Below, piece after piece: positions 27,916-36,469 of a stretch of DNA of 64,000 bases. The stretch covers positions 1,240,001 to 1,304,000 of the forward strand of contig CAWCIY010000003.1 of the NCBI GenBank assembly GCA_963795715.1, written 5' to 3'. Below the pieces are notes generated by a model. That model was not told the DNA's origin. It ran no database searches and saw only the letters and a program-made list of their open reading frames with translations. The stretch is from JAFEDN01 sp963795715. Lineage in GTDB: Bacteria > Pseudomonadota > Gammaproteobacteria > Coxiellales > Coxiellaceae. Both the position numbers and the translations under genes were made by a program. Numbering within the stretch: the stretch's first letter is position 1; every line of letters begins with the position of its first letter.

Positions 27916-28605
27916 ATGGGTCAAAAGGTAAATCCAAACGGTATTAGGCTCGGCATAACCAAAGATTGGACTTCTAAATGGTATGCACATAGTAAAGACT
28001 ATGCTAATTATTTGAATAATGATATGAAAGTTAGAAAGTTTCTATCTAAAAAATTAAAGGGCGCTGGGGTTAGTCAGATTTTAATAGAACGTCCAGCTAG
28101 AAACGCTAGAGTAGCTATCTATTCAGCTCGTCCTGGTGTCATTATTGGTAAAAAAGGTTCGGATGTTGAAACACTCCGGAAAGAAGTAGCACAAATCATG
28201 CAGGTGCCAGTCCATTTAACCATCGAGGAAGTCCGCAAACCTGACTTAGAAGCTAAGTTAGTTGCTGAAAGCATTGCTGGTCAATTAGAGCGCCGTGTTA
28301 TGTTTAGAAGAGCCATGAAACGCGCTGTCCAAACCACTATGCGGCATGGGGCTCAAGGAGTTAAAGTTTCATTATCAGGTCGCTTGGCCGGATCTGAAAT
28401 TGCTCGTACTGAAAAATATCGCGAAGGTAGGGTGCCATTGCATACTTTCCGCGCCGACATTGATTATGGTACTGCAACTGCTGAAACTACCTATGGAAGT
28501 ATCGGTGTTAAAGTTTGGATTTTCAAAGGTGAAACTCATTTGCAGCAGAAAGAACAACCGAAAAAAGTGGGTCAAGAAGAATCTACTGAGAATAGTGAGG
28601 AATAG
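27916..28605 (+). CDS. rpsC: 30S ribosomal protein S3
   Basis: Protein of 229 residues at the mRNA entry channel. GQKVNPNGIRLGITKDWTSK, the KH-domain GVIIGKKGSDVE, and DYGTATAETTYGSIGVKVW are present. The Lys/Glu-rich tail is normal. Confidence 0.97.
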   Translation: MGQKVNPNGIRLGITKDWTSKWYAHSKDYANYLNNDMKVRKFLSKKLKGAGVSQILIERPARNARVAIYSARPGVIIGKKGSDVETLRKEVAQIMQVPVHLTIEEVRKPDLEAKLVAESIAGQLERRVMFRRAMKRAVQTTMRHGAQGVKVSLSGRLAGSEIARTEKYREGRVPLHTFRADIDYGTATAETTYGSIGVKVWIFKGETHLQQKEQPKKVGQEESTENSEE

Positions 28606-28607
28606 AT

Positions 28608-29021
28608 ATGCGTCAACCGGCTCGTACTAAATATCGTAAACAATTTAAAGGCCGAAATCGCGGATTGGCTACTAGCGGTTCTTCAGTTCATTTTGGTGAA
28701 TATGGCTTAAAAGCGATAGATCGAGGCAGGATTACCGCTCGACAGATTGAAGCGGCTCGACGGGCTATTACTCGTCATGTTAAAAGAGGGGGAAAATTAT
28801 ATATTCAAATTTTCCCGGACAAACCAATTACTAAAAAGCCCTTAGAAGTCCGTCAGGGTAAAGGTAAGGGGAACGTAGAATACTGGGTTGCTGAGATTAA
28901 ACCGGGTCGTGTCATGTTTGAAATTGAAGGTATACCGGAAGAATTGGCGCGTGAAGCATTTACTTTGGCTGCAGCAAAACTACCTTTGAAAGTAGTATTT
29001 GTGAAGCGTGAACGGGGATAA
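28608..29021 (+). CDS. rplP: 50S ribosomal protein L16
   Basis: Protein of 137 residues near the A site. The N-terminus RQPARTKYRKQFKGRNRG and the conserved PLEVRQGKGKGNVEYWV (with the Arg that is hydroxylated in E. coli) are clear. Confidence 0.97.
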   Translation: MRQPARTKYRKQFKGRNRGLATSGSSVHFGEYGLKAIDRGRITARQIEAARRAITRHVKRGGKLYIQIFPDKPITKKPLEVRQGKGKGNVEYWVAEIKPGRVMFEIEGIPEELAREAFTLAAAKLPLKVVFVKRERG

Positions 29022-29022
29022 T

Positions 29023-29217
29023 ATGAACGCTACTGAATTAAGAGAAAAAAATATTAACGAATTACGTCAGCTTTTGGTTGAACAGGCAAATGAACAGTTT
29101 AAATTGCGACTTGAAAAAGGCATGGGCGAAACCCCTAAGAGGAATTCATTTCAAAATATTCGCAAGAATATCGCCCGAATTCTCACCATTATTAATGAAA
29201 AGGAGCGGAAAGTATGA
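29023..29217 (+). CDS. rpmC: 50S ribosomal protein L29
   Basis: Small helical protein of 64 residues. MNATELREKNINELRQLL is a typical start, so ATG 29023 is chosen over the in-frame ATG at 29008 inside rplP. Its stop overlaps rpsQ (ATGA). Confidence 0.95.
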   Translation: MNATELREKNINELRQLLVEQANEQFKLRLEKGMGETPKRNSFQNIRKNIARILTIINEKERKV

Positions 29218-29495
29218 GTGAAAAAATAACCCTGCCGCGGACTTTGACTGGCGTCGTGGTGAGTGATAAAATGCAGCAAACTATTGTTGTTTTAGTCGAA
29301 AGACGTGTTCGTCACCCTAAATATCAAAAGATTATTCGCCGCTCGACCAAAATCCATGCGCATAATCCTGACAATTTAGCGCGTCATGGCGATGTGGTCG
29401 TAGTTAAAGAATGCCGGCCTATCTCTAAAACAAAAACGTGGGTTTTGGACAATATTAAAGAAAAGGCTGAAATTATTGAGGGGACGGGGCGATGA
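29214..29495 (+). CDS. rpsQ: 30S ribosomal protein S17
   Basis: OB-fold protein of 93 residues. LTGVVVSDKMQQTIVVLVER and CRPISKTKTWVL are conserved. Overlaps rpmC upstream and rplN downstream by four bases each. Confidence 0.96.
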   Translation: MSEKITLPRTLTGVVVSDKMQQTIVVLVERRVRHPKYQKIIRRSTKIHAHNPDNLARHGDVVVVKECRPISKTKTWVLDNIKEKAEIIEGTGR

Positions 29496-29863
29496 TACAA
29501 ACTCAATCTATATTACAAGTTGCTGATAATAGCGGCGCTCGTAAAGTGATGTGTATTAAAGTCTTGGGTGGCTCTAAGCGTCGGTATGCCCGCATCGGTG
29601 ATGTGATTAAGGTCAGCATTAAAGAAGCGATACCACGAGGTAAAGTTAAAAAAGGCGAAGTAATGAATGCTTTAGTGGTTCGTACTCGTAAACCTATGCG
29701 AAGAGCGGATGGTTCTATCATACGTTTTGATAGTAATGCTGTCGTATTATTGAATGCGCAGTTACAACCCATTGGAACCCGTATTTTTGGACCGGTCACT
29801 CGTGAGTTGCGCTCTATTGCTCAATTTATGAAAATAGTATCGTTAGCGCTCGAGGTGTTGTAA
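29492..29863 (+). CDS. rplN: 50S ribosomal protein L14
   Basis: Protein of 123 residues, first of the spc operon in E. coli; here it is translationally coupled to rpsQ, so the S10 and spc operons appear fused. MIQTQSILQVADNSGARKVM and RIFGPVTRELR are conserved. Confidence 0.97.
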   Translation: MIQTQSILQVADNSGARKVMCIKVLGGSKRRYARIGDVIKVSIKEAIPRGKVKKGEVMNALVVRTRKPMRRADGSIIRFDSNAVVLLNAQLQPIGTRIFGPVTRELRSIAQFMKIVSLALEVL

Positions 29864-29865
29864 TT

Positions 29866-30201
29866 ATGCAAAAAATAAGATTAGGTGATACTGTCGTTGT
29901 CATTACTGGCCGTGACCGCGGACGTGTGGGTAGAGTTTTAAAGGTATTTCCCACCGGCAAAATTGTCGTTGAGGGGATTAATTTAGTAAAAAAACATACT
30001 AAACCCAATCCTCAAAAAAAAATTGAAGGTGGAATTGTTCAGAAGGAATCTAGCATACATATTTCAAATGTTGCGTTGTTAAATTTAACTACCAATCAAC
30101 CTGATCGTATTGGGTTTAAATGGGTGGGTGAAGAAGGCAATAAACGTAAGGTGCGTTATTTTAAATCCAATAATGAAGTCATTGATGTGACAGGCAAGTA
30201 A
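29866..30201 (+). CDS. rplX: 50S ribosomal protein L24
   Basis: Assembly-initiator protein of 111 residues with a KOW motif (GDTVVVITGRDRGRVGRVLK). Two bases separate it from rplN. Confidence 0.96.
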   Translation: MQKIRLGDTVVVITGRDRGRVGRVLKVFPTGKIVVEGINLVKKHTKPNPQKKIEGGIVQKESSIHISNVALLNLTTNQPDRIGFKWVGEEGNKRKVRYFKSNNEVIDVTGK

Positions 30202-30218
30202 AGAGAGAAGCATTACAC

Positions 30219-30758
30219 ATGAATACTTTACAAAGTTTATATGTGGAAACATTAATTCCACAGTTGCAAAAAGAGTTTAATTACACCAGTGTTATGGAAG
30301 TTCCTCATATCACTAAAATTATCTTAAATATGGGTGTAGGTGAAGCGGTTGCTGATAAAAAAATCTTAACTCATGCTTTAGACGATATGACACGTATCAG
30401 TGGTCAAAAACCCGTGTCGACGATCGCAAGCAAGTCCATTGCCGGATTTAAAATCCGAGAAGGCATGCCAATCGGTTGTAAAGTGACATTACGACGTGAA
30501 CGCATGTATGATTTTTTACAGCGGCTGATCATGATAGCTATTCCACGCATCCGGGATTTTCGTGGCTTTAGTGTTAAAGCATTCGATGGTCGGGGCAATT
30601 ATAGCTTAGGAATTAAAGAACAAATTGTTTTTCCTGAAATTGAATATGACAAAATTGATACAATACGTGGTTTAGATATCAATATTGTGACTACAGCCAA
30701 AACTAATAAAGAGGCTTTGGCTTTATTAAAAGCCTTTGGGTTTCCGTTTAGAGAATAG
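30219..30758 (+). CDS. rplE: 50S ribosomal protein L5
   Basis: 5S rRNA-binding protein of 179 residues. VPHITKIILNMGVGEAVADK, GQKPVSTIASKSIAGFKIRE and IPRIRDFRGFS are conserved. Confidence 0.97.
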   Translation: MNTLQSLYVETLIPQLQKEFNYTSVMEVPHITKIILNMGVGEAVADKKILTHALDDMTRISGQKPVSTIASKSIAGFKIREGMPIGCKVTLRRERMYDFLQRLIMIAIPRIRDFRGFSVKAFDGRGNYSLGIKEQIVFPEIEYDKIDTIRGLDINIVTTAKTNKEALALLKAFGFPFRE

Positions 30759-30777
30759 TACAGAAGGGTATTTTTAT

Positions 30778-31074
30778 ATGGCAAAAACAAGCGTGGTTAT
30801 GCGTAACTTAAAGCGCATTCGTCGTGTAACAAATGGTAAAAAGACTCGTTTTGCGTTGAAGGAGCAGGTACGGCTGAATCCAGGTGATGCGGACGAAGCA
30901 ATACTCAAACTTCAAAAAAGACCGCGGAATGAGTCAGCAATACGCATTAGACTGCGCTGCCGCTCCTGTGGCCGGCCTCATGGCACTTTAAGAAAATTTG
31001 GTTTATGCCGTATTTGTCTGCGTCAAGCAGCAATGCGTGGAGACGTTCCTGGTTTAAGAAAAGCGAGTTGGTAA
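30778..31074 (+). CDS. rpsN: 30S ribosomal protein S14, long form with CxxC pairs
   Basis: Protein of 98 residues in the head of the 30S subunit. The N-terminal half is of the long proteobacterial type, but the C-terminal half reads CRSCGRPHGTLRKFGLCRIC, a CxxC-x12-CxxC zinc ribbon normally seen in the short (about 61-residue) S14 class. It therefore looks like a zinc-binding long form. ATG 30778 is chosen; an in-frame ATG at 30736 lies within rplE. Confidence 0.94.
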   Translation: MAKTSVVMRNLKRIRRVTNGKKTRFALKEQVRLNPGDADEAILKLQKRPRNESAIRIRLRCRSCGRPHGTLRKFGLCRICLRQAAMRGDVPGLRKASW

Positions 31075-31078
31075 CAAT

Positions 31079-31474
31079 ATGAATATACAAGATCCGATAG
31101 CTGATATGTTTACTCATATTCGAAATGGGCAAATGGTTGGTAAAACTATAATTACAATGCCCTTGTCGAAATTGAAATTGCACGTAGCAGAAGTTTTAAA
31201 AAATGAAGGTTACATTGAAAATTTCGGCGTGGATGAAGAAGCTGAGAAGCCTACTTTATTTATTGAATTAAAATACTATAATGGCCAACCGGTTATTGAA
31301 GTGTTGAAACGCGTCAGCAGACCAGGATTACGGGTTTATAAAAAAGCCAAGAGTTTACCCCAAGTGATGAATGGCTTAGGTATCGCTATTATTTCCACTT
31401 CCAAGGGAATCATGGCAGACCGTTATGCCCGACATCTTAAATTAGGTGGGGAAGTTCTAGGTGAAGTCAGCTAA
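31079..31474 (+). CDS. rpsH: 30S ribosomal protein S8
   Basis: Protein of 131 residues; in E. coli the spc operon repressor. QDPIADMFTHIRNGQM and the C-terminal STSKGIMADRYARHLKLGGE are conserved. Confidence 0.97.
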   Translation: MNIQDPIADMFTHIRNGQMVGKTIITMPLSKLKLHVAEVLKNEGYIENFGVDEEAEKPTLFIELKYYNGQPVIEVLKRVSRPGLRVYKKAKSLPQVMNGLGIAIISTSKGIMADRYARHLKLGGEVLGEVS

Positions 31475-31490
31475 GGTTGAGGTTTAGATC

Positions 31491-32030
31491 ATGGCGATAA
31501 GTAGAGTTGCAAAAATCCCTGTCACGGTTCCTAAAGGAACTGAAGTTCGTGTATCCGGACAAGAGCTTGTTATTAAAGGCAAGTTAGGTGAAATCCATCA
31601 TGCAGTTCATCCTCTTGTGCAAGTAAAAGTAGTGGATAATATCCTGCAAATTTTACCAGCAAATGACTCAGGAGAGGCCAACGCCATTGCTGGGACCACC
31701 CGTGCGATCACCAATAACATGGTCGTAGGTGTCAGCAACGGTTTTACAAAAAAATTAGTGTTAGTGGGTGTAGGTTATCGTGCCAAAGTACAAGGAAACA
31801 TTATTAATTTAAGTTTAGGATTTTCGCATCCGGTTGATTTTACTTTACCCAAAGGCGTTACCGCTGAGATTCCCGCTCCGACAGAAATCCTGTTGAAAGG
31901 TGTGGATAAGCAATTGGTCTCTCAGGTCGCTGCTAATATTCGTTCTATACGTCCGCCTGAACCTTATAAAGGTAAAGGTGTGAGATATCATGATGAAGTA
32001 ATCATTTTGAAAGAGGTTAAGAAAAAGTAA
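31491..32030 (+). CDS. rplF: 50S ribosomal protein L6
   Basis: Protein of 179 residues with the duplicated fold. SRVAKIPVTVPKGTEV and IRSIRPPEPYKGKGVRY are diagnostic. Confidence 0.97.
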   Translation: MAISRVAKIPVTVPKGTEVRVSGQELVIKGKLGEIHHAVHPLVQVKVVDNILQILPANDSGEANAIAGTTRAITNNMVVGVSNGFTKKLVLVGVGYRAKVQGNIINLSLGFSHPVDFTLPKGVTAEIPAPTEILLKGVDKQLVSQVAANIRSIRPPEPYKGKGVRYHDEVIILKEVKKK

Positions 32031-32387
32031 ATGATTAATAAAATTCTTAAACGTGCTCGGCGCTATACCAAATCAAGAGGTATTATTCGCCGGTTGGGTG
32101 CTAACCATTTGTGTGTACACAGAACATCACAACATATTTACGCCCAGGTGATTTCTCCTTGCGGTTCCAAAGTGCTTGCGCAAGCGTCTACCTTAGATAA
32201 AGATTTACGCAGTGAAGTGACCTATGGCGGCAATAAGACAGCCGCTGCGAGGGTGGGTAAATTGATTGCTGAGCGCTGTTTGGCGGCAGGGATTAAAACA
32301 GTTGCATTTGATCGTTCCGGCTTTAAATATCATGGTCGGGTTAAAGCATTGGCTGATGCTGCTCGCGAAGGCGGGATTGAATTCTAA
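32031..32387 (+). CDS. rplR: 50S ribosomal protein L18
   Basis: 5S rRNA-binding protein of 118 residues. LCVHRTSQHIYAQVISPCGS and FDRSGFKYHGRVKALADAAR are conserved. Starts directly after the rplF stop. Confidence 0.97.
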   Translation: MINKILKRARRYTKSRGIIRRLGANHLCVHRTSQHIYAQVISPCGSKVLAQASTLDKDLRSEVTYGGNKTAAARVGKLIAERCLAAGIKTVAFDRSGFKYHGRVKALADAAREGGIEF

Positions 32388-32400
32388 GTAAGAGGTAAGT

Positions 32401-32907
32401 ATGAAAATGGAAAATGCAGTTAGCGACGGTTATATAGAAAAACTAGTAGCGGTTAATCGCAATGCAACAACTGTAAAAGGTGGTCGAAGAATGAGCTTTT
32501 CAGCTTTAGTGGTCGCTGGAGATGGTGAAGGTAAAATCGGTTTTGGCCGAGGAAAGGCACGTGAAGTTCCAGTGGCGATACAAAAAGCTACGGAAGCAGC
32601 TCGTCGCAATATGCTTCACATCCAATTAAAAGACAAGACCATACAACACGAAGTTTCTGCTCGCCATGGTGCAAGCAAAGTGCTCATGCTTCCTGCTTCT
32701 GAGGGAACTGGTGTGATCGCTGGAAACGCCATGCGTGCAGTTTTCGAAGTCATGGGTGTGCAAAATGTATTGGCAAAATGCTTGGGTTCTTCAAATCCAA
32801 TTAATGTAGTCCGCGCTACCATTAAAGGTCTTAAGAAAATGGCCACTCCGGAATCGGTAGCAGCCAAGCGTGGAAAAACAATTAAAGAAATTACAGAAGC
32901 AGTGTAG
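32401..32907 (+). CDS. rpsE: 30S ribosomal protein S5
   Basis: Protein of 168 residues important for accuracy. YIEKLVAVNRNATTVKGGRR, GDGEGKIGFGRGKAREVP and AGNAMRAVFEVMGVQNVLAK are conserved. AGAGG precedes ATG 32401; ATG 32407 is a possible alternative. Confidence 0.97.
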   Translation: MKMENAVSDGYIEKLVAVNRNATTVKGGRRMSFSALVVAGDGEGKIGFGRGKAREVPVAIQKATEAARRNMLHIQLKDKTIQHEVSARHGASKVLMLPASEGTGVIAGNAMRAVFEVMGVQNVLAKCLGSSNPINVVRATIKGLKKMATPESVAAKRGKTIKEITEAV

Positions 32908-32914
32908 GTGAGCC

Positions 32915-33103
32915 ATGGCAAATGTAAAAAAAATTAAAGTAACACTTCTAGGTAGTAAGTTTGGCAGAAAGCCAGGCCATCGGGAATGTGTTGAAGGTTT
33001 AGGCTTACGCCGCCGTCATCATACTGTGTTGGTGATAGATACACCTGCTAACCGGGGTATGATCGACAAGGTTTCCTATTTACTCAAAGTTGAGGCGGAA
33101 TAA
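32915..33103 (+). CDS. rpmD: 50S ribosomal protein L30
   Basis: Protein of 62 residues. KIKVTLLGSKFGRKPGHREC and GLGLRRRHHTVLVIDTPANR fit the family. Confidence 0.95.
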   Translation: MANVKKIKVTLLGSKFGRKPGHRECVEGLGLRRRHHTVLVIDTPANRGMIDKVSYLLKVEAE

Positions 33104-33104
33104 T

Positions 33105-33542
33105 ATGGTTTTGCAATTAAACAAAATTAAACCTGCCAAAGGTTCAAAATTCTCTAAAGTTCGCGTAGGTAGAGGCATTGGATGTGGACTGGGAAAAACC
33201 TGCGGAAGAGGTCATAAAGGGCAACATGCTCGTAAAGGCGGTTACCATAAGGTAGGCTTCGAGGGAGGTCAAATGCCCTTACAGCGCCGGTTACCTAAAT
33301 TTGGTTTTAAATCCCGCACGGCCCATCAATGTGCTGAAATTCGACTTGAAGAGTTAGCCAAATTAGATTCGGATACGGTTGAGTTGGCAACCTTAAAGGC
33401 TGCAAATTTGATTTCCTCTATCCATAAACAAGCTAAGATATTTGGTACTGGAGAGATTAAGAAAAAACTCATTATTCGGGGTGTGCGTGTGACCCGAGGT
33501 GCTCGTGCTGCGATTGAAGCCGCAGGTGGTAAGGTCGAATAA
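33105..33542 (+). CDS. rplO: 50S ribosomal protein L15
   Basis: Protein of 145 residues. The start ATG 33105 gives the normal N-terminus VLQLNKIKPAKGSKF; RVGRGIGCGLGKTCGRGHKG is the hallmark Gly/Arg-rich segment. The stop overlaps the secY start (TAATG). Confidence 0.96.
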   Translation: MVLQLNKIKPAKGSKFSKVRVGRGIGCGLGKTCGRGHKGQHARKGGYHKVGFEGGQMPLQRRLPKFGFKSRTAHQCAEIRLEELAKLDSDTVELATLKAANLISSIHKQAKIFGTGEIKKKLIIRGVRVTRGARAAIEAAGGKVE

Positions 33543-34864
33543 TGAAACCTAAATTGGGGGGAGGCCTTTCTACCGGGGGTTTAACAGAACTCAGAAACCG
33601 TTTACTTTTTGTGTTAATCGGTTTAATTGTATATCGGTTAGGAGCTTATATCCCCGTTCCTGGACTGGATCCTCACAAATTAGCGGATCTTTTCCAGCAG
33701 CATGAGGGTGGTATTTTAGGCTTATTTAACATGTTTTCCGGAGGAGCCTTAAGCCGTCTTACTATCTTTGCTCTTGGAATTATGCCCTATATTTCCGCCT
33801 CCATTATCGTGCAGTTGTATGCCACTGTTTCCCCCAAGATGATTCAGTTAAAAAAAGAAGGCGAAGCCGGTCGTCGCAAGATAAATCAATATACCCGTTA
33901 TGCGACAGTTATTTTATCCTTAGTGCAAGGCATTGGAATTTGTAAATGGTTAGTCAGCAGCGGTGTTGCTATTTCACCTGGGTTGAATTTTTACTTTGTC
34001 GCCACCGTTACATTGGTCACCGGAACGATGTTTTTAATGTGGTTAGGTGAGCAAATGACCGAGCGGGGTGTGGGCAATGGTATTTCGCTCATTATTTTTG
34101 CAGGTATTGCGGCACGCTTTCCAGCGGCGATTGGACAAGTATTTACCCAAGTAAAACAGGGTCAAATGCAGGGAATCACTTTGATATTAGTGCTGGTGGC
34201 AGTGGTTGCTGTTACGGTAGTGGTAGTTTATTTTGAACGTGCTCAAAGACGCATTAAAATTGAATATGCTAAACGGCAGCAGGGAAGAACCATCTATGCG
34301 GCACAAACTAGCCATTTACCCTTAAAAATTAATATGGCGGGCGTTATTCCTCCTATTTTTGCCCAGAGTCTTATTCTTTTTCCCAGCACCATTGCACAAT
34401 TTTTTGGTACTTCAAAAGGTCTAGGTTGGTTAGACGATTTGGCCTTAGCCTTATCGCCGGGACAACCCGCTTTTATGATAACTTTTGCCGTATTGGTAAT
34501 CTTTTTCGCATTTTTTTATACTGCTTTGGTGTTTAATCCAAAGGAAACAGCGGATACTTTAAAACGTTCTGGCGCTTTTATTCCAGGTATTAGACCTGGA
34601 GAACAAACTGCAAACTACATTGACGGTGTTATGACTCGCTTAACATTAGTGGGTTCTATTTATTTGGCCTTGGTGGCTTTACTACCACAGTTTTTGATTT
34701 TAGCTTGGAATGTACCGTTTTATTTTGGTGGTACCTCTTTGCTCATCGTAGTGGTGGTCATTATGGATTTTATGGCACAAGTTCAAGCACACTTAATGAC
34801 TCATCAATATGAGTCAGTGATGAAAAAAGCCAAACAGCGCGGCTCAAAAATGAGCTTATTATAA
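33542..34864 (+). CDS. secY: preprotein translocase subunit SecY
   Basis: Channel subunit of the Sec translocon, 440 residues, ten membrane helices. LGIMPYISASIIVQL, FYTALVFNPKETADTLKRSG and FIPGIRPGEQTANYIDGVMT are conserved. Partner of SecE at 7993. Coupled to rplO. Confidence 0.97.
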   Translation: MKPKLGGGLSTGGLTELRNRLLFVLIGLIVYRLGAYIPVPGLDPHKLADLFQQHEGGILGLFNMFSGGALSRLTIFALGIMPYISASIIVQLYATVSPKMIQLKKEGEAGRRKINQYTRYATVILSLVQGIGICKWLVSSGVAISPGLNFYFVATVTLVTGTMFLMWLGEQMTERGVGNGISLIIFAGIAARFPAAIGQVFTQVKQGQMQGITLILVLVAVVAVTVVVVYFERAQRRIKIEYAKRQQGRTIYAAQTSHLPLKINMAGVIPPIFAQSLILFPSTIAQFFGTSKGLGWLDDLALALSPGQPAFMITFAVLVIFFAFFYTALVFNPKETADTLKRSGAFIPGIRPGEQTANYIDGVMTRLTLVGSIYLALVALLPQFLILAWNVPFYFGGTSLLIVVVVIMDFMAQVQAHLMTHQYESVMKKAKQRGSKMSLL

Positions 34865-34878
34865 GGTGGGAGAAAGTA

Positions 34879-34992
34879 ATGAAAGTAAGAGCATCTGTAA
34901 AAAAATTATGCCGAAATTGCAAAATAATTCGTCGGCATGGTGTTGTTCGTGTGATCTGTAAAGATGCGCGTCATAAGCAACGCCAAGGTTAA
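34879..34992 (+). CDS. rpmJ: 50S ribosomal protein L36
   Basis: Very small protein of 37 residues, beginning MKVRASVKKLCRNCKIIRRH and ending ICKDARHKQRQG. The zinc-binding CxxC and the following Cys and His are kept (C+ form). GGTGGGAGAA precedes the ATG. Confidence 0.95.
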   Translation: MKVRASVKKLCRNCKIIRRHGVVRVICKDARHKQRQG

Positions 34993-35065
34993 TAAAAACG
35001 CTTGAATTTATACAAGCTTAAGGTTAGACTATTTAACTTTTTATAATATTTGGGGAGCATAAAAC

Positions 35066-35422
35066 ATGGCGCGTATTGCCGGAGTCAATATACCTGTTAA
35101 TAAACACACTGTAATAGGTCTAAGAGCTATTTATGGTATCGGTCCAACACGTGCGAAAGTAATTTGTCAAGCTGCTGGAATTGAGCCAGATACAAAAGTA
35201 AAAGATTTGACAGAAGAGCAACTAAAAAAAATTCGTGATGCTATGGCTAGCTATTCCGTAGAAGGTGACTTACGTCGTGAAGTTTCCATGAATATCAAAC
35301 GAAAAATTGATTTGAGTTGTTACCAAGGAATTCGTCATCGACATGGGTTACCGGTGCACGGTCAACGAACTAAGACCAATGCTCGCACTCGTAAAGGCAA
35401 ACGCAAAGCAGTTCGTGTTTAA
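35066..35422 (+). CDS. rpsM: 30S ribosomal protein S13
   Basis: First gene of the alpha operon, 118 residues. ARIAGVNIPVNKHTVIGLRA, YGIGPTRAK and RGLPVHGQRTKTNARTRKG-like RHGLPVHGQRTKTNARTRKG are conserved. The 73-base spacer after rpmJ is AT-rich; no clear promoter or terminator is seen. Confidence 0.97.
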   Translation: MARIAGVNIPVNKHTVIGLRAIYGIGPTRAKVICQAAGIEPDTKVKDLTEEQLKKIRDAMASYSVEGDLRREVSMNIKRKIDLSCYQGIRHRHGLPVHGQRTKTNARTRKGKRKAVRV

Positions 35423-35435
35423 GAGGAATAGATAA

Positions 35436-35813
35436 ATGGCAGTTAAAAAACGCACTAAACGAAAATTTTCCGAATGTGCCGTACATGTTCAAGCTACTTT
35501 TAATAATACCGTAGTTTCAGGCACAACCCTTTCTGGTGATTTATTAACCCAAAGTTCTGCGGGTAAATGTGGTTTTAAAGGCTCTAAAAGAGGGACGCCC
35601 TATGCTGCGCAAGTGGCTGCTGAAGCTGTCGCTAAAGGATTATTGGACGAGTTTGACACTAAGCGTGTTGTGGTTTATGTAAGCGGGCCTGGAGCAGGCA
35701 GAGACTCTGCCATCCGCAGCTTATATAACTCTGGGTTGGAAATTATCAGCCTAACCGACCGCACAGGGATACCCCATAATGGCTGTCGTCCACGTAAACG
35801 TCGCCGAATCTAA
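35436..35813 (+). CDS. rpsK: 30S ribosomal protein S11
   Basis: Platform protein of 125 residues. VQATFNNTVV, GFKGSKRGTPYAAQVAAEA and ITDRTGIPHNGCRPRKRRR-like LTDRTGIPHNGCRPRKRRRI are conserved. The N-terminus is slightly shorter than in E. coli. Confidence 0.97.
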   Translation: MAVKKRTKRKFSECAVHVQATFNNTVVSGTTLSGDLLTQSSAGKCGFKGSKRGTPYAAQVAAEAVAKGLLDEFDTKRVVVYVSGPGAGRDSAIRSLYNSGLEIISLTDRTGIPHNGCRPRKRRRI

Positions 35814-35830
35814 TATTAAGAGGTTAAAAC

Positions 35831-36451
35831 ATGGCAAGATATTTAGGTCCTAAATGCCGTTTATCCCGGCGCGAAAAGACTGATTTATTATTAAAAAGTG
35901 GTATTCGTGCAATTGATACCAAATGTAAATTAGATCGTACGCCCGGTATGCATTGGCAAAGACGTGGTCGGACTACCGACTACGGCATTCAATTGCGTAT
36001 GAAGCAATTGATCCGTCGTTATTACGGTGTTTTAGAAAAGCAGTTTCGTAACTATTATAAAAAAGCTGACCGTACCAAAGGATCTACTGGTGATAATCTT
36101 TTGTCCTTATTAGAGTCACGTTTAGATAACGTAGTTTATCGAATGGGTTTTGCCGCGACTCGTGCGGAAGCTAGACAGCTGGTTAATCATAAAGCAATAT
36201 TGGTTAATAATAAAACGGTAAGTATCCCTTCTTATCATTTAGCGCCTGGCTCGATTATCTCAGTGAGAGAAAAAGCCAAAAAACAATTGCGAATCAGTGC
36301 AGCTTTAGGTTTAGCTGCAAGCCATACACCCGTTTCCTGGATCGAAGTGGATCCAAAAGAAATGAAAGGAACTTTTAAAGCCGCTCCTCAAGTGAGCGAG
36401 TTGCCGGCTGAATTTAAAGTCAGCTTAGTTGTAGAATTGTATTCTAAATAA
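35831..36451 (+). CDS. rpsD: 30S ribosomal protein S4
   Basis: Assembly protein and alpha operon repressor in E. coli, 206 residues. ARYLGPKCRLSRREKTDL, QLRMKQLIRRYYGVLEKQFR and the S4 domain LDNVVYRMGFAATRAEARQL are conserved. No CxxC zinc motif at the N-terminus. Confidence 0.97.
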   Translation: MARYLGPKCRLSRREKTDLLLKSGIRAIDTKCKLDRTPGMHWQRRGRTTDYGIQLRMKQLIRRYYGVLEKQFRNYYKKADRTKGSTGDNLLSLLESRLDNVVYRMGFAATRAEARQLVNHKAILVNNKTVSIPSYHLAPGSIISVREKAKKQLRISAALGLAASHTPVSWIEVDPKEMKGTFKAAPQVSELPAEFKVSLVVELYSK

Positions 36452-36469
36452 ACATTGAGGCCCAACCTT

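Noticed and set aside
34993..35065. GCTTG/CAAGC hairpin after rpmJ as a terminator
   Set aside because: Short stem without a T-run; the alpha operon genes probably continue to be transcribed through.
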